NCBI RefSeq assembly: GCF_016937655.1
Contig: NZ_JAFHKL010000004.1
Location: 362,176 to 426,175, forward strand
DNA length: 64,000 nt
From: Chromobacterium alkanivorans
GTDB lineage: Bacteria; Pseudomonadota; Gammaproteobacteria; Burkholderiales; Chromobacteriaceae
Direction: 5' to 3'
The notes beneath the pieces are model-generated. The model was not told the DNA's origin, made no database searches, and saw nothing but the letters and a program-made list of their open reading frames with translations. Numbering within the stretch: position 1 is the first letter of the stretch; each line of letters starts with the position of its first letter. Made by a program: the position numbers and the translations under genes. Below, in pieces: positions 15,551 through 24,999 of this stretch.

Positions 15551-17266
15551 ATGAGCACAGCCAACACCAACTCCACAACCTTCCAAAGCGTCGCCGCCGC
15601 GAGCAAGACCGGCGCCGCGCCGCGGAAAAGCTACGACGATCCGTACAGCAAGCGCCTGTTCCTGATCATCGACAGCCTGCCGGAAATGCAACGCGCGCTG
15701 GCGATGACCTTGTCCTCCTTCGGGGCCGACAAGGTGGAATACGCCAGCAAGGCCGGCGACGCGCTGGCCAAGATGGGCAAATACGAGTTCGACGTGGTGC
15801 TGTGCGACTACGACCTGGGCAACGGCTACGACGGCCTCTACCTGTTCGAAGAGGTCAAGGAACGCAATCTGATCAAACAGTCCTGCGTGTTCATGATCGT
15901 CACCGGCGAACGCCGCTCCCAACGCGTGATCTCCGCCGCGGAGCTGGGGCCGGACGACTACCTGCTCAAACCCTTCACCGGCGAAGTGCTGCGCGAGCGG
16001 CTGGAGAAGGCGATGCGCCGCCGCGAAGCCTTCCGCCTGGTGGACGAAGCCATCATGCGCCACGAATACCTGAGCGCCATCGAAGTCTGCTCGCGCCTGA
16101 TCGGCGAGCGCGGCGAATTCACGCTGGACTTCATGAAGCTCAAAGGCTCGCTGGCGCTGAAGATAGGCGACTTCGACAGCGCGCGCTCGCTGTACATGGA
16201 CGTGCTGCGCATCAAGCCGGTGCCCTGGGCTAAAATGGGCTTGGCCAAATCGCTGACCGGGCTGAAGGCCTACGACGAGGCGCGGCTGCTGTTCGAAGAA
16301 GTGCTCACCGACAACGACCGGGTGATGGAAGCCTACGACTGGCTGGCCAAGCTCTACCGCAGCAACCACAATCTGGACGAAGCCCAGGCCACCTTGAAGC
16401 AGGCCACCGACATCTCGCCGGTGGTGTTCCGCCGCCAGCAACAGCTGGCGGAAGTGGCCCTGCTCAACAATCAGCTGGAAGTGGCGGAAGACGCCTGCCA
16501 GACCACGCTGGACATCGCCAAATACACCTGGCACCGCAGCCCCACCCACTACGCCGCGCTGGCGCGGGTGCAACTGGCGCGCGGCGACACCGCCAACGTC
16601 GGCCGCACCCTGTCCAATCTGCGCCGCGACTACCGCTACAACGAAGAAGGCGAATGGATGGCCTCCGTGGTGGACAGCCAGCTGCAAAGCAAAAAAGGCA
16701 ACCGCGACAAGGCCCGGCAGTTGTTCAGCGACGCAGAAACCAAATTCCGCCAGCTGGCGCCCAAGCTCAGCAGCGACGCGCAGATGGAGTTCGCCCGCGC
16801 CTGCTACGCCCAGGGACACAAGGACGCCGGCAACAGCGTGATGCGCGATCTGGTGCGCAACCATCACGACGACGAGGAACTGCTGGCGCGCTTCGGCGAC
16901 ATGTTCGAAGAAGTGGGCCTGGGCGAAGACGGCCGCCAGCTGATCGCAGACAACGTGCAATCGGTGCTGGAGCTGAACAACCAGGCGGTGCGCGAAGCCC
17001 AGGCCGGACAGTTCGACTCCGCCATCGAACGCTTCGTCAAAGCCCACGAGGAAATGCCGCAGAACATCCAGGTGATGCTCAACCTGATCAACGCCACCAT
17101 GGCCTACGTCCACCGCCAGGGCTGGCACGAAAGCCATATGCGCCGCGCCCACGATATGCTGAGCAAGGTGCGCGACCTCGCCCCCACCAACAACAAGTTC
17201 CAGAAAATCCTGCAAGCCTGGCGCATGCTGGTGGAAAAGCTGGGCAAACCTCAATGGGTGCTGTAA
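15551..17266 (+). CDS. TPR-containing response regulator
   Basis: A 571-residue protein. After a Ser/Thr-rich 30-residue leader, a CheY-like receiver spans about residues 33-160 with the acceptor Asp in VVLCDYDLGNG, the Thr in MIVTGER and the Lys in YLLKPF. The rest is helical, with tetratricopeptide-like repeats (for example AKMGLAKSLTGLKAYDEARLLF and YDWLAKLYRSNHNLDEAQATL). There is no DNA-binding or enzymatic output domain, so it likely signals through protein contacts. A TTG at 15524 is an alternative start. It overlaps the following LytTR regulator by 13 bases, which suggests a joint pathway. No histidine kinase gene is nearby. Confidence 0.87.
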   Translation: MSTANTNSTTFQSVAAASKTGAAPRKSYDDPYSKRLFLIIDSLPEMQRALAMTLSSFGADKVEYASKAGDALAKMGKYEFDVVLCDYDLGNGYDGLYLFEEVKERNLIKQSCVFMIVTGERRSQRVISAAELGPDDYLLKPFTGEVLRERLEKAMRRREAFRLVDEAIMRHEYLSAIEVCSRLIGERGEFTLDFMKLKGSLALKIGDFDSARSLYMDVLRIKPVPWAKMGLAKSLTGLKAYDEARLLFEEVLTDNDRVMEAYDWLAKLYRSNHNLDEAQATLKQATDISPVVFRRQQQLAEVALLNNQLEVAEDACQTTLDIAKYTWHRSPTHYAALARVQLARGDTANVGRTLSNLRRDYRYNEEGEWMASVVDSQLQSKKGNRDKARQLFSDAETKFRQLAPKLSSDAQMEFARACYAQGHKDAGNSVMRDLVRNHHDDEELLARFGDMFEEVGLGEDGRQLIADNVQSVLELNNQAVREAQAGQFDSAIERFVKAHEEMPQNIQVMLNLINATMAYVHRQGWHESHMRRAHDMLSKVRDLAPTNNKFQKILQAWRMLVEKLGKPQWVL

Positions 17267-17994
17267 GCCCCTGGCAAGACTGGCGCGCGCTGGTGGTGGA
17301 CGACGAGCCGCTGGCCTGCGAACGCCTGCGCCAACTATTGCGCGAACAAGGGCTGCAACACGTTTACTGTCTGACCGACAGCCGCCAGGCCATGGTCTGG
17401 CTGGCGCAGAACCCGGCTGACATCGTGCTGGCCGACATCTCCATGCCCGGCGTTTCCGGCCTGGAACTGGCCCAGCAGCTGCGACGCCAGCCGCTGGCGC
17501 CGCAGCTGATCTTCACCACCGCCCATGAACAGTACGCGGTCAACGCCTTCGAGCTGGAGGCCATCGACTACCTGCTCAAGCCGGTGCGGCGCGAACGGCT
17601 GCGCCAAGCGCTGGAACGCGCCGGCCGCCAGCGCGGCGAGGCGCCGCAGCCGGAAGCCAGCTTCACCGTGCGCCAACGCGATCGCCTGCTGCCCATCCCC
17701 TTCTCCCAGGCCCGCTATCTGAAGGCCGAACTCAAATACGTCACCCTGGTGACCCCGGACGCGGAATACCTGCTGGACGAAACCCTGATCGCGCTGGAAC
17801 AGCGGCTGGGCGACGCCGCCGTGCGCATTCACCGCAACTGCCTGGTGATGCGTCACGCGCTGCGCGAACTGTTCCGCGCCAGCGCCGACGGCGAGGAACA
17901 ATGGCAGGTGCGCCTGGCCGACATCGGCCAGCCTCTGCCGGTCAGCCGGCGTCAGCTGGCCGGCATCAAGCAGTGCCTGAACCAGCAGGACTAG
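17254..17994 (+). CDS. LytTR-family response regulator (AlgR-like)
   Basis: A 246-residue DNA-binding response regulator. The receiver (about residues 12-125) has VVDDEPLA, the acceptor Asp in IVLADISMPGVSG, Thr in FTTAHEQYA and the Lys in YLLKPV. The LytTR domain (about 140-242) has LPIPFSQARYLKAELKYV and the RIHRNCLV motif contacted with DNA backbone. Architecture is that of AlgR, which activates the fimU-pilVWXY1E operon in Pseudomonas. It begins inside the last codons of the TPR response regulator, so translation is coupled. The usual hemC/argH neighbours of algR are absent, so orthology is unproven. Confidence 0.88.
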   Translation: MGAVSPWQDWRALVVDDEPLACERLRQLLREQGLQHVYCLTDSRQAMVWLAQNPADIVLADISMPGVSGLELAQQLRRQPLAPQLIFTTAHEQYAVNAFELEAIDYLLKPVRRERLRQALERAGRQRGEAPQPEASFTVRQRDRLLPIPFSQARYLKAELKYVTLVTPDAEYLLDETLIALEQRLGDAAVRIHRNCLVMRHALRELFRASADGEEQWQVRLADIGQPLPVSRRQLAGIKQCLNQQD

Positions 17995-18222
17995 GCACGC
18001 CCTCCCCTCCCCGCGCGCCGTCGCCATATATACAGATCACAAAACCAAAGCATCTGTAATCATTGATGGCAGAAAGCTGCGTTCTGATTTTCAATCGCAT
18101 CAGGCTTGACTTTAGTCATTTGTCATTATCAGAACTAAAACTATCATCCTTGCCCATGCGCACGGCTCGCGCGGCAAGCAACCGCCGCCGGCCATGCATT
18201 CATTTTTGGGCAAGGAGCGGTC

Positions 18223-19923
18223 ATGCGGTCATTGAAAATCATCTTGTTGTCGTCGGCGTTCAACGGACTCACCCAGCGCGCCTGGCTGGAATTGCGCCAG
18301 TCCGGCCACCAAGTCAGCGTGCAGCTGTTCACCAACGAGCAGGAAGTCAGCGCCAGCATCCAGCAATCCGGCGCCGATCTCGTCATCTGCCCCTTCCTCA
18401 AGGACCGGGTGCCGGAAACCCTGTGGCGCGACGCCAGCCGGCCGGTGGTCATCATCCACCCCGGCATCGTCGGCGACCGCGGCGCCTCGGCGCTGGACTG
18501 GGCCATCACCCTGCGGGAGAAGCGCTGGGGCGTCACCGCGCTGCAAGCGGTGGAGGAAATGGACGCCGGCCCGATCTGGTCCAGCTGCGAATTCGACATG
18601 CCGCCGGAAACGCGCAAATCCGAGCTCTACAACGGCCCGGTCAGCGACGCCGCCATGTATTGCATCCGCGACGTGGTGGAAAAGTTCGGCGCCGGCTTCG
18701 AACCCGCGCCGCTGGACTACGGCCAGACGCATGTGCGCGGCCGGCTGCAGCCCAATATGCGGCAGAGCGACCGCGCCTTCCTGTGGCAGCAACCGGCGGC
18801 CGAAATCAAGCGCCGCATCGACGCCGCCGACGGCCAGCCCGGCGTGCTGACGCAGCTGGCCGGCGGCGACTACTACGTCTACGACGCCCACCTGGACTAC
18901 CGCGCCGGCCAGCCCGGCCAACTGCTGGCGGTGCACGACGACGCCGTGCTGGTGGGCGCCGGCGAGCACAGCCTGTGGCTGGGCGCGCTGCGCCGCAAGC
19001 CCGAGGCCGGCGAGGAAACCTTCAAGCAGCCGGCGCGTCATGTGCTGGCCGGGCTGCTGGACGACGTGCCGCGGCTGGACTGGTCCATCGCCACCCATCC
19101 GCACTGCGAGGAAAGCTACCAGCCCATCCGCTACCGCGAATACGGCCGCGTCGGCGAGCTGACCTTCGAGTTCTACAACGGCGCGATGAGCACCGAACAA
19201 TGCCGGCGGCTGAGCGAAGCGCTGCGCTGGGCCAAGGCCCAGGACACCCGCGTGCTGCTGGTGCGCGGCGGCCGCGGCAGCTTCAGCAACGGCGTCCACC
19301 TCAACGTGATCCAGGCCGCGCCCGAACCGGGCCTGGAGGCCTGGGCCAATATCCAGGCCATAGACGACGTCTGCCAGGAAATGCTGACCGCGCGCCAGCT
19401 GGTGGTCTCCGGCCTGACCGGCAACGCCGGCGCCGGCGGCGTGATGCTGGCCCTGGCCGCCGACCTGGTGTTCGCCCGCGGCGGCGTGGTGCTCAATCCG
19501 CACTACAAGACCATGGGCCTGTACGGCTCGGAATACTGGACCTACAGCCTGCCGCGCGCGGTGGGCGAAGAACAGGCCCGGCAACTGACCGAAGCCTGCC
19601 TGCCTCTAAGCGCGCGCGAAGCCTGGCGTCTGGGCATGGTCCACGACATCGGCCCGCACGATCCGCACGACTTCGGCGTCTGGCTGCGCCAGGCCGCCGG
19701 GCTGGCGCTGAACGACGACCGCTTCCGTCTGCAACGCGCGCGCAAGGCCGAGCCGGATCTGGAGCGGATGGAGCGCTGCCGCCAGACCGAGCTGCTGGAG
19801 ATGCGCCAGGACATGGTGGAAAACCGCGGCCAGTTCCTGGAGAAATGCCGCAATTTCGTGCTCAAGCGCAAGGCCTGCGGCACGCCGCAACGCCTGGTCG
19901 CCGATTGGGCGCAGACGCGCTAA
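18223..19923 (+). CDS. hypX: HypX/HoxX-like two-domain protein (formyltransferase plus enoyl-CoA hydratase fold)
   Basis: A 566-residue protein. Residues about 1-250 resemble methionyl-tRNA formyltransferase-type hydrolases, with HPGIVGDRGASALDWAI near 78-94; residues about 280-540 are a crotonase fold with oxyanion motif GLTGNAGAGGVMLALAADLV. In aerobic hydrogen bacteria HypX converts a formyl group from formyl-tetrahydrofolate through formyl-CoA to carbon monoxide, which becomes the CO ligand of NiFe hydrogenase. No hydrogenase or hyp gene lies in this window. It stands alone, preceded by a 228-base AT-rich leader and followed by a terminator. The family assignment is firm, the cellular role open. 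Confidence 0.83.
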   Translation: MRSLKIILLSSAFNGLTQRAWLELRQSGHQVSVQLFTNEQEVSASIQQSGADLVICPFLKDRVPETLWRDASRPVVIIHPGIVGDRGASALDWAITLREKRWGVTALQAVEEMDAGPIWSSCEFDMPPETRKSELYNGPVSDAAMYCIRDVVEKFGAGFEPAPLDYGQTHVRGRLQPNMRQSDRAFLWQQPAAEIKRRIDAADGQPGVLTQLAGGDYYVYDAHLDYRAGQPGQLLAVHDDAVLVGAGEHSLWLGALRRKPEAGEETFKQPARHVLAGLLDDVPRLDWSIATHPHCEESYQPIRYREYGRVGELTFEFYNGAMSTEQCRRLSEALRWAKAQDTRVLLVRGGRGSFSNGVHLNVIQAAPEPGLEAWANIQAIDDVCQEMLTARQLVVSGLTGNAGAGGVMLALAADLVFARGGVVLNPHYKTMGLYGSEYWTYSLPRAVGEEQARQLTEACLPLSAREAWRLGMVHDIGPHDPHDFGVWLRQAAGLALNDDRFRLQRARKAEPDLERMERCRQTELLEMRQDMVENRGQFLEKCRNFVLKRKACGTPQRLVADWAQTR

Positions 19924-20055
19924 CAAAACCCCTGATCCCGCGTTGCGCCTCCTGGTCGTACGACTTGTACTTCCTGCGTCGGCGCGCCTTGGTTTAGGTT
20001 CTCTGCGAGGCTTTGTTAGCGGCTCTAAGCGACGCCCACCCGGTTCTCATCGCCA

Positions 20056-20081
20056 AAACGGCCCGCCCGCGCGGGCCGTTT
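20056..20081 (+). terminator. Rho-independent terminator after the HypX-like gene
   Basis: Perfect 11-bp stem AAACGGCCCGC with GCGGGCCGTTT around CCGC, then GGTTTCAATTT. It lies about 130 bases after the stop. The rest of the 19924-20226 gap shows nothing I recognise; its last 100 bases are AT-rich and should hold the promoter of the next gene. Confidence 0.78.
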
Positions 20082-20226
20082 GGTTTCAATTTCATGACGA
20101 AAAACAACAGTATTGTTTTACGTACAACTACTTAAAACCCGCTTTTTCATCAGTCAAAGCTAAAAAATAGCCGCGCCTTCTTATAAAATCTGTCATCCCC
20201 TCTTTCCCCCTTCCTACGGTTGCTAC

Positions 20227-21729
20227 ATGCGGACACGGCTGGTTTATGCAGGATGCATCGCGATATGGCTGGTGCTGAGCGCGCTCGTGGCCCTGTCGAT
20301 CGCCAGCCACGCGCTGCTGGGCGCGGAGCAGCAATTCAACCGCGACGCCCTGCTGCTGTCCGAACAACTCAATCAAAAGCTGCAAAGCCATGAAACCGTG
20401 CTGGACAGCTACGCCACCTTCAGCGCGCTGGATCGCCGCCGGGACCTGCCGTCCGAAAAAAGACTGGCCCGGCAACTGCTGCGCCGCTATCCGCAAATCC
20501 TGTGGCTGGGCCATATCGAACGCATCACCCCCGACCAGCTGCCGATGTTCGGCCAACGCCTGAAGCAGCTGTACGGCCAGGCGCTGCCGGTGCCCGCCGC
20601 CAGCGGCGACGGCTGGGAAGGCCGCTTCGGCCTGTTCTCGCTCGCCTTCATCGAACCCATGCCCCAGCCCGGCCTGCTGGCCGCGGACCTGGGCCGGCTG
20701 CAAGCCGCGCGCCAGGCCCTGCAAAACGCGCTGGAAAGCGGCCGCATGGAAATCTCCAGCCAGATCAAGCTGCCCGGCCTCCCGGCCGGCTACCTGCTGA
20801 TCCGCGCGATGGACGACATGCTGAGCAAGCCGCTGGCCGCCTCGCTGGCGCCGGCCCACTTCGCCGCCATGGCGATACGCGCCGACAGCCTGCTGCCCAG
20901 CCCGCTGTCGCTGCGGGAAGGCGTGGAAGTGCGTTTGTTCCACCGCAACGAGCCGCCGCCCGGCCCGCCCACCCTGCTGCGCGGCGCCGAACACGCCAGC
21001 GCCTTGGAAACCCTGCTGTTCCCGCGGCTGGAAGCCCGCCACCCGCTGGGCGGCGCCAGCCAGCCCTTATTGCTGACCATCAGCCAGCAACTGGGCTGGC
21101 GGCAGATCGGCGCGTTTGAATGGGGGATGTTGCTATTCCTGTCGCTGGCCTTGCTGGCCGGCCTGCTGCTGGTCTCCCATCACTACCTGCAATTGGCGCA
21201 CGGCCGCCGCCAGCGCGAAAACCAGCTGTTCTACCTGGCCAACCACGACCGCCTGACCGGCCTGGCCAACCGCAACCTGTTCTACGACCGGCTGCAGCAC
21301 GCCATCTCGCGAGTGGACCGCAGCGGCAAGCGGCTGGCCCTGCTGTTTCTGGACCTGGACCGCTTCAAACCGGTCAACGACACTTACGGCCACATCACCG
21401 GCGACCGCATCCTGCAACTGATCGCCGCCCGCATCAAGGAAGAACTGCGCGGCGAGGACACGGTGGCGCGGCTGGGCGGCGACGAGTTCGTGGTGCTGAT
21501 GGAAGACATCGAATCCAACCGCGAGGCGGACAAGATCGTCAACCGGCTGAAGCAGGTGATTCACCAGCCCTATGAGGTCAACGATCATTTGATCTCGGTC
21601 GGCGTCAGCATCGGCATCGCCTATTACCCGGAGGACGGCTTGTTGATCGACGAGCTGCTGACGGTGGCGGACCGCAAGATGTACGGCAACAAGCGCGAGA
21701 TCGCGGCGGCGGGCGCAGAAACCGCCTGA
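20227..21729 (+). CDS. Membrane-bound diguanylate cyclase (GGDEF)
   Basis: A 500-residue inner-membrane protein making the second messenger cyclic di-GMP. A membrane segment at about residues 7-29 and another near 300-322 enclose a periplasmic sensor of about 270 residues with a CHASE-like layout but no motif I can name. The cytosolic GGDEF domain (about 335-495) starts NHDRLTGLANR and has an intact RLGGDEF active site. An RGED sequence five residues before it is a canonical RxxD inhibitory I-site, so product feedback is likely. No EAL domain is present. It is convergent with the urate permease gene. Confidence 0.92.
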   Translation: MRTRLVYAGCIAIWLVLSALVALSIASHALLGAEQQFNRDALLLSEQLNQKLQSHETVLDSYATFSALDRRRDLPSEKRLARQLLRRYPQILWLGHIERITPDQLPMFGQRLKQLYGQALPVPAASGDGWEGRFGLFSLAFIEPMPQPGLLAADLGRLQAARQALQNALESGRMEISSQIKLPGLPAGYLLIRAMDDMLSKPLAASLAPAHFAAMAIRADSLLPSPLSLREGVEVRLFHRNEPPPGPPTLLRGAEHASALETLLFPRLEARHPLGGASQPLLLTISQQLGWRQIGAFEWGMLLFLSLALLAGLLLVSHHYLQLAHGRRQRENQLFYLANHDRLTGLANRNLFYDRLQHAISRVDRSGKRLALLFLDLDRFKPVNDTYGHITGDRILQLIAARIKEELRGEDTVARLGGDEFVVLMEDIESNREADKIVNRLKQVIHQPYEVNDHLISVGVSIGIAYYPEDGLLIDELLTVADRKMYGNKREIAAAGAETA

Positions 21730-21751
21730 TCCCGGCCGCCGCGACACGCCC

Positions 21752-23107
21752 CTAGTGCGCGGCCTCCCCAAGCGCAACGCCGGACGCCGCCGTTTCCCGC
21801 GGCCGCGCCAGGCCGTTGAACCAGAGGTTCAACGCCACCGCGCTGACCGTGGCCAGCAGGATGCCGCTATGCAGCAAGGGCGCCAGCACCTCCGGCAATT
21901 GCCGGAAGAAACCGGGCGACACCGTCGGAATCATGCCCAGACCCAGGCTGATGGCCACCACCAGCAGATTATGCCTCTGCGTCTGATAGTCCACCTTGCC
22001 CAGAATCTTGATCCCGGTGGCCAGCACCATGCCGAACATCACCAGGCCGGCCCCGCCCAGCACAAAGGGCGGAATCGACGCCACGATCAGCGACATCTTG
22101 GGCACCAGGCCAAAGACCACCAGGATGCCGCCGGCCATCACGCACACCCAGCGGCTGCTGACGCCGGTGACGCCCACCAGGCCGACGTTCTGCGAGAAGG
22201 AGGTATGCGGAAAAGAGTTGAACAGGCCGCCTATCACCGTGCCCAGCGCGTCCACTCGCAGACCGCGCACCAAGGCCGCCCGGTCCACCGGACGCTCCAC
22301 AATCTCCCCCAGCGCCAGGAACATGCCCATGGACTCGACGAAGATGATCAGCATCACCACGGTCAGCGTCAGAATGGACCACAGCTCAAAGCGCGGCAGG
22401 CCGAAACGGAAGGGCACGATGGGCGCGAACCAGGCCGCCTCGCCCAGGCCGCCCAAATTGACCTTGCCCAGCAGCAAGGCCAGGACAAAGCCGAACAGCA
22501 AGCCCAGCAGCACCGCGATATTGCAGAGAAAACCCTTCAGATAGCGGGTGACCAGCAGAATGAACAGCAGCACCGCCACCGACACGCTCAGGTAAAGCGG
22601 ATGGCCGTAGTCCGGATTGCCCTTGCCGCCGGCCGCCCAATCAATGCCGACGCGGATGATGGACAGACCGATGGAGGTGATCACCACCCCGGTGACCAGC
22701 GGCGGAAACAGACCGATCAGCCGCCCCATCAGCGGCACCAGCAACAGGCTGAGCACCCCGGCGCCGATGGTGGCGCCGAAGATGCCGGGCAGGCCCAGCG
22801 CCGGATTGCCGCCTATCGCCACCATCGGCCCCACCGCGGCGAAAGTCACCGCCATGATCACCGGCAGCCGAATGCCCAGGCCGCGAACGCCCACGCACTG
22901 CAATAAGGTCACCACCCCGCAACAAAACAGGTCGGCGCTGATCAGGAACGCGATCTGCTCCTTGGGCAAACCCACGGAAGCGCCGATGATCAGCGGCACC
23001 GCCACCGCACCGGCGTACATCACCAACACATGTTGCAGGCCCAGAGTGAACAGCCTGCCCATGGGCAGGCGCTGATCCACCGGGTGCACCGACTGCTTGG
23101 AATCCAT
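21752..23107 (-). CDS. NCS2-family purine permease (urate/xanthine uptake)
   Basis: A 451-residue inner-membrane transporter of the nucleobase:cation symporter-2 family, with 14 hydrophobic segments. The core motif NSFPHTSFSQNVGLVGVTGV (about residues 300-320) and the QHVLVMYAGAVAVPL opening are typical of the urate/xanthine branch rather than uracil permeases. The start at 23107 has AAGGAG upstream. It is the last gene of the minus-strand ureide operon, so proton-coupled urate uptake is the natural inference; xanthine transport cannot be excluded. Confidence 0.92.
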   Translation of the reverse strand: MDSKQSVHPVDQRLPMGRLFTLGLQHVLVMYAGAVAVPLIIGASVGLPKEQIAFLISADLFCCGVVTLLQCVGVRGLGIRLPVIMAVTFAAVGPMVAIGGNPALGLPGIFGATIGAGVLSLLLVPLMGRLIGLFPPLVTGVVITSIGLSIIRVGIDWAAGGKGNPDYGHPLYLSVSVAVLLFILLVTRYLKGFLCNIAVLLGLLFGFVLALLLGKVNLGGLGEAAWFAPIVPFRFGLPRFELWSILTLTVVMLIIFVESMGMFLALGEIVERPVDRAALVRGLRVDALGTVIGGLFNSFPHTSFSQNVGLVGVTGVSSRWVCVMAGGILVVFGLVPKMSLIVASIPPFVLGGAGLVMFGMVLATGIKILGKVDYQTQRHNLLVVAISLGLGMIPTVSPGFFRQLPEVLAPLLHSGILLATVSAVALNLWFNGLARPRETAASGVALGEAAH

Positions 23108-23218
23108 GCTCGTCTCCTTGATAGATGCCGGGCCGCTTATTCATGCGCCGCCGCCCTGGCGACTTGCTGGTATTACACAACCGACTCCTTGACAACAAAA
23201 AGGGACGGCGGCGCGGAC

Positions 23219-23722
23219 TCAGCCCGCGCCGACCGGATTGATGAGATAGGACCGCGACAACATAACCTCGTCGCAATTGTCGCCGGCGCCGATGCGGTCC
23301 AGCAGGAGGAAATCGCCGGCCCGCTCCAGGCTGGTCAGCGGGTGATGCCAAGTGCCGCGGTGGTAGTTGACGCCCTGATCCCCGCGCGCCAGAAAGGCGC
23401 GGATCCGGCTTTCGTCCGGCCGGTCGCCGGCGCAGGCCGGCGCCACCACCACCACGCAGGCGACGCCGTTGCAGGGAATGAAGGCCTGGCTGCCCAGCGG
23501 ATGCCGCTCCAGCATGCGGATCTCCAGCGGCAGGCGGTGCGCGTCGCCGCGCGCCATGCTGATGCCGGGCAGACCGCCGGCGACATCGACCAGGCCCAAC
23601 CGGTGATAGCGGCGGGTGCTGCCCTGGTTGATGGGAAACCAATCGCTGCCGTCGGCTTCAATCACATCGCCAAACGGCGCAAAAGCCTGTTTGCTCAAAG
23701 GCTCCAAGCACAGAATCATCAT
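23219..23722 (-). CDS. allA: Ureidoglycolate lyase
   Basis: AllA splits ureidoglycolate into glyoxylate and urea, the final step of allantoin breakdown in the urea-yielding route. The 167-residue cupin-like protein has the family motifs FAPFGDVIEADG, the EIRMLERHPLGSQAFIP strand with a metal-binding His, and NYHRGTWHHPL. Two ATGs in tandem (23722, 23719) follow GAGGAG; the first has the better spacing. It lies 37 bases after allantoicase and is followed by the urate permease. Confidence 0.94.
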   Translation of the reverse strand: MMILCLEPLSKQAFAPFGDVIEADGSDWFPINQGSTRRYHRLGLVDVAGGLPGISMARGDAHRLPLEIRMLERHPLGSQAFIPCNGVACVVVVAPACAGDRPDESRIRAFLARGDQGVNYHRGTWHHPLTSLERAGDFLLLDRIGAGDNCDEVMLSRSYLINPVGAG

Positions 23723-23759
23723 GCCGCGCTCCTCAGTGAAGCAATGCCGCCAGACCGGT

Positions 23760-24800
23760 TCAATCCGCCAGCCGGCCCCAGATCCGCAAGCGGCTGACCC
23801 CGCCGTCCGGGAAAATGTTCAGGCGCACATGGGTGACCGCGCCCAAATCGCGCAGCAAGTCCTTGCCGTAAAAGTGCTGCTGGTCCATCTCGGTTTTCTG
23901 CTCCGGCAGCAAGGGCTCCCAAAACATCGCCTGGGTCACGATGGACTGATCGGTGCCATGGCGGACATAGGCGGCCTGCACCGAAATCCGGTCCGGGTAA
24001 TTGCCCTTGAAGTGGGCGGTGTCCACTTCGATGCGCTCCACCAGCGCCGCGTGTCCCAGCTCGACGATGCACCAGTCGTTGCCCGGCTCGCGGCGGCGGC
24101 GGGTTTCCCAGCCGTCGCCCATATTCACGCCGCGCCCCGGCATCAGCAGCCGGAACGGCACGCCGAAATGGGCGTCGTTATAGGCGACGATGCGGCCGCC
24201 CTTTTCCAGCGCCGACACCTCGTGCGGCACAGCCGGGTCCTGCCGCGCCCAGTCGCAGACCGGCTGGCCGTAGACCCGAAAGCGCGCCACGCCGCCGTCC
24301 GGATAGATATTCAGGCGCAGATGAGTCCAGCAGCGCGCATCGTCGATGGCGATGAAGTGATGGGCGCAGGGGCCCAAAGACGCGGCCGGCAGGATCTCCA
24401 CCCACTCGGTCCGCTCGTCCGGATCGCCGGCCGAGCGGCAAGCCTCCACCGAGGCCGCCGGCGGATAATTGCCGCTGAAGTGGCTGGTATCGATGTCCAG
24501 GCCCTTGATCACCCCGGGCAAGCCCAGCTGGATCACCGCGTGGTCATAGCCGCCGTTGCGGCGGCGGCGGGTTTCCCAGCCGTCCATCCATTTGCCGTGA
24601 TCGTCGAACTCGCCGACGATGAACACCGGCTCGGACGCTTGCAGCATCCGCTCCGCCGCGGCGAACCACTGATCGGAACAGGCCAAAACCCTGGCGCCGA
24701 AATCGGCGGCGGCCAGGTTGGCGTAACGCCGGGCGAATTCCGGCACATCGGCCGCCGGAGCGTGCAGCACCGTTCCCGCCGGGTGATTGACAAGCGCCAT
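23760..24800 (-). CDS. alc: Allantoicase
   Basis: Allantoicase hydrolyses allantoate to ureidoglycolate and urea. The 346-residue protein shows two tandem allantoicase repeats: [10 protein letters not shown] with [12 protein letters not shown] in the first, and [11 protein letters not shown] with [12 protein letters not shown] in the second, each ending in [13 protein letters not shown] or [13 protein letters not shown]. The start at 24800 has AAGGAG nine bases upstream. Only three bases separate that ribosome binding site from the end of an inserted 140-bp repeat, which splits this gene from the upstream lysE-uraD-puuE genes. Confidence 0.95.
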   Translation of the reverse strand: MALVNHPAGTVLHAPAADVPEFARRYANLAAADFGARVLACSDQWFAAAERMLQASEPVFIVGEFDDHGKWMDGWETRRRRNGGYDHAVIQLGLPGVIKGLDIDTSHFSGNYPPAASVEACRSAGDPDERTEWVEILPAASLGPCAHHFIAIDDARCWTHLRLNIYPDGGVARFRVYGQPVCDWARQDPAVPHEVSALEKGGRIVAYNDAHFGVPFRLLMPGRGVNMGDGWETRRRREPGNDWCIVELGHAALVERIEVDTAHFKGNYPDRISVQAAYVRHGTDQSIVTQAMFWEPLLPEQKTEMDQQHFYGKDLLRDLGAVTHVRLNIFPDGGVSRLRIWGRLAD

Positions 24801-24815
24801 CAGACTCTCTCCTTT

Positions 24816-24961
24816 TTAGAACCTGTTTACGATCTGCTGCGCTTCGGCGATACAGCGTTGAAAACACCCTCAAAATGCTCATGTACCAACCGTACATTCC
24901 GCTTTTTCGGCCGTTTTCGCCTTGTCTCGCTCTTGCTCGCGAGATCGTAAACACGTTCTTA
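24816..24961 (+). mobile_element. MITE-like element, copy 2 (140 bp with TTA flanks), inside the ureide operon
   Basis: Core 24819-24958 starts GAACCTGTTTACGATCT and ends AGATCGTAAACACGTTC. TTA lies on both sides. The central ATGTAC/GTACAT hairpin is kept, with a different loop from copies 1 and 3. It separates alc from the LysE-family gene on the minus strand and abuts the alc ribosome binding site, so it may influence read-through or supply a promoter. Confidence 0.85.
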
Positions 24962-24999
24962 AGTGCATCGGCGCGCAAGCAGGCCGCGCCGTCCGCCGT

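Noticed and set aside
17254..17994. Naming the LytTR regulator algR
   Set aside because: Domain layout fits, but the conserved algR neighbours (fimS, argH, hemC) are absent and LytTR regulators are common.
24829..24978. Conserved peptide-like frame NVFTISRARARQGEN on the minus strand of the 140-bp repeats
   Set aside because: The frame is kept in copies 1 and 2 only because they are near identical; copy 3 has a TGA in it and no ribosome binding site is present.
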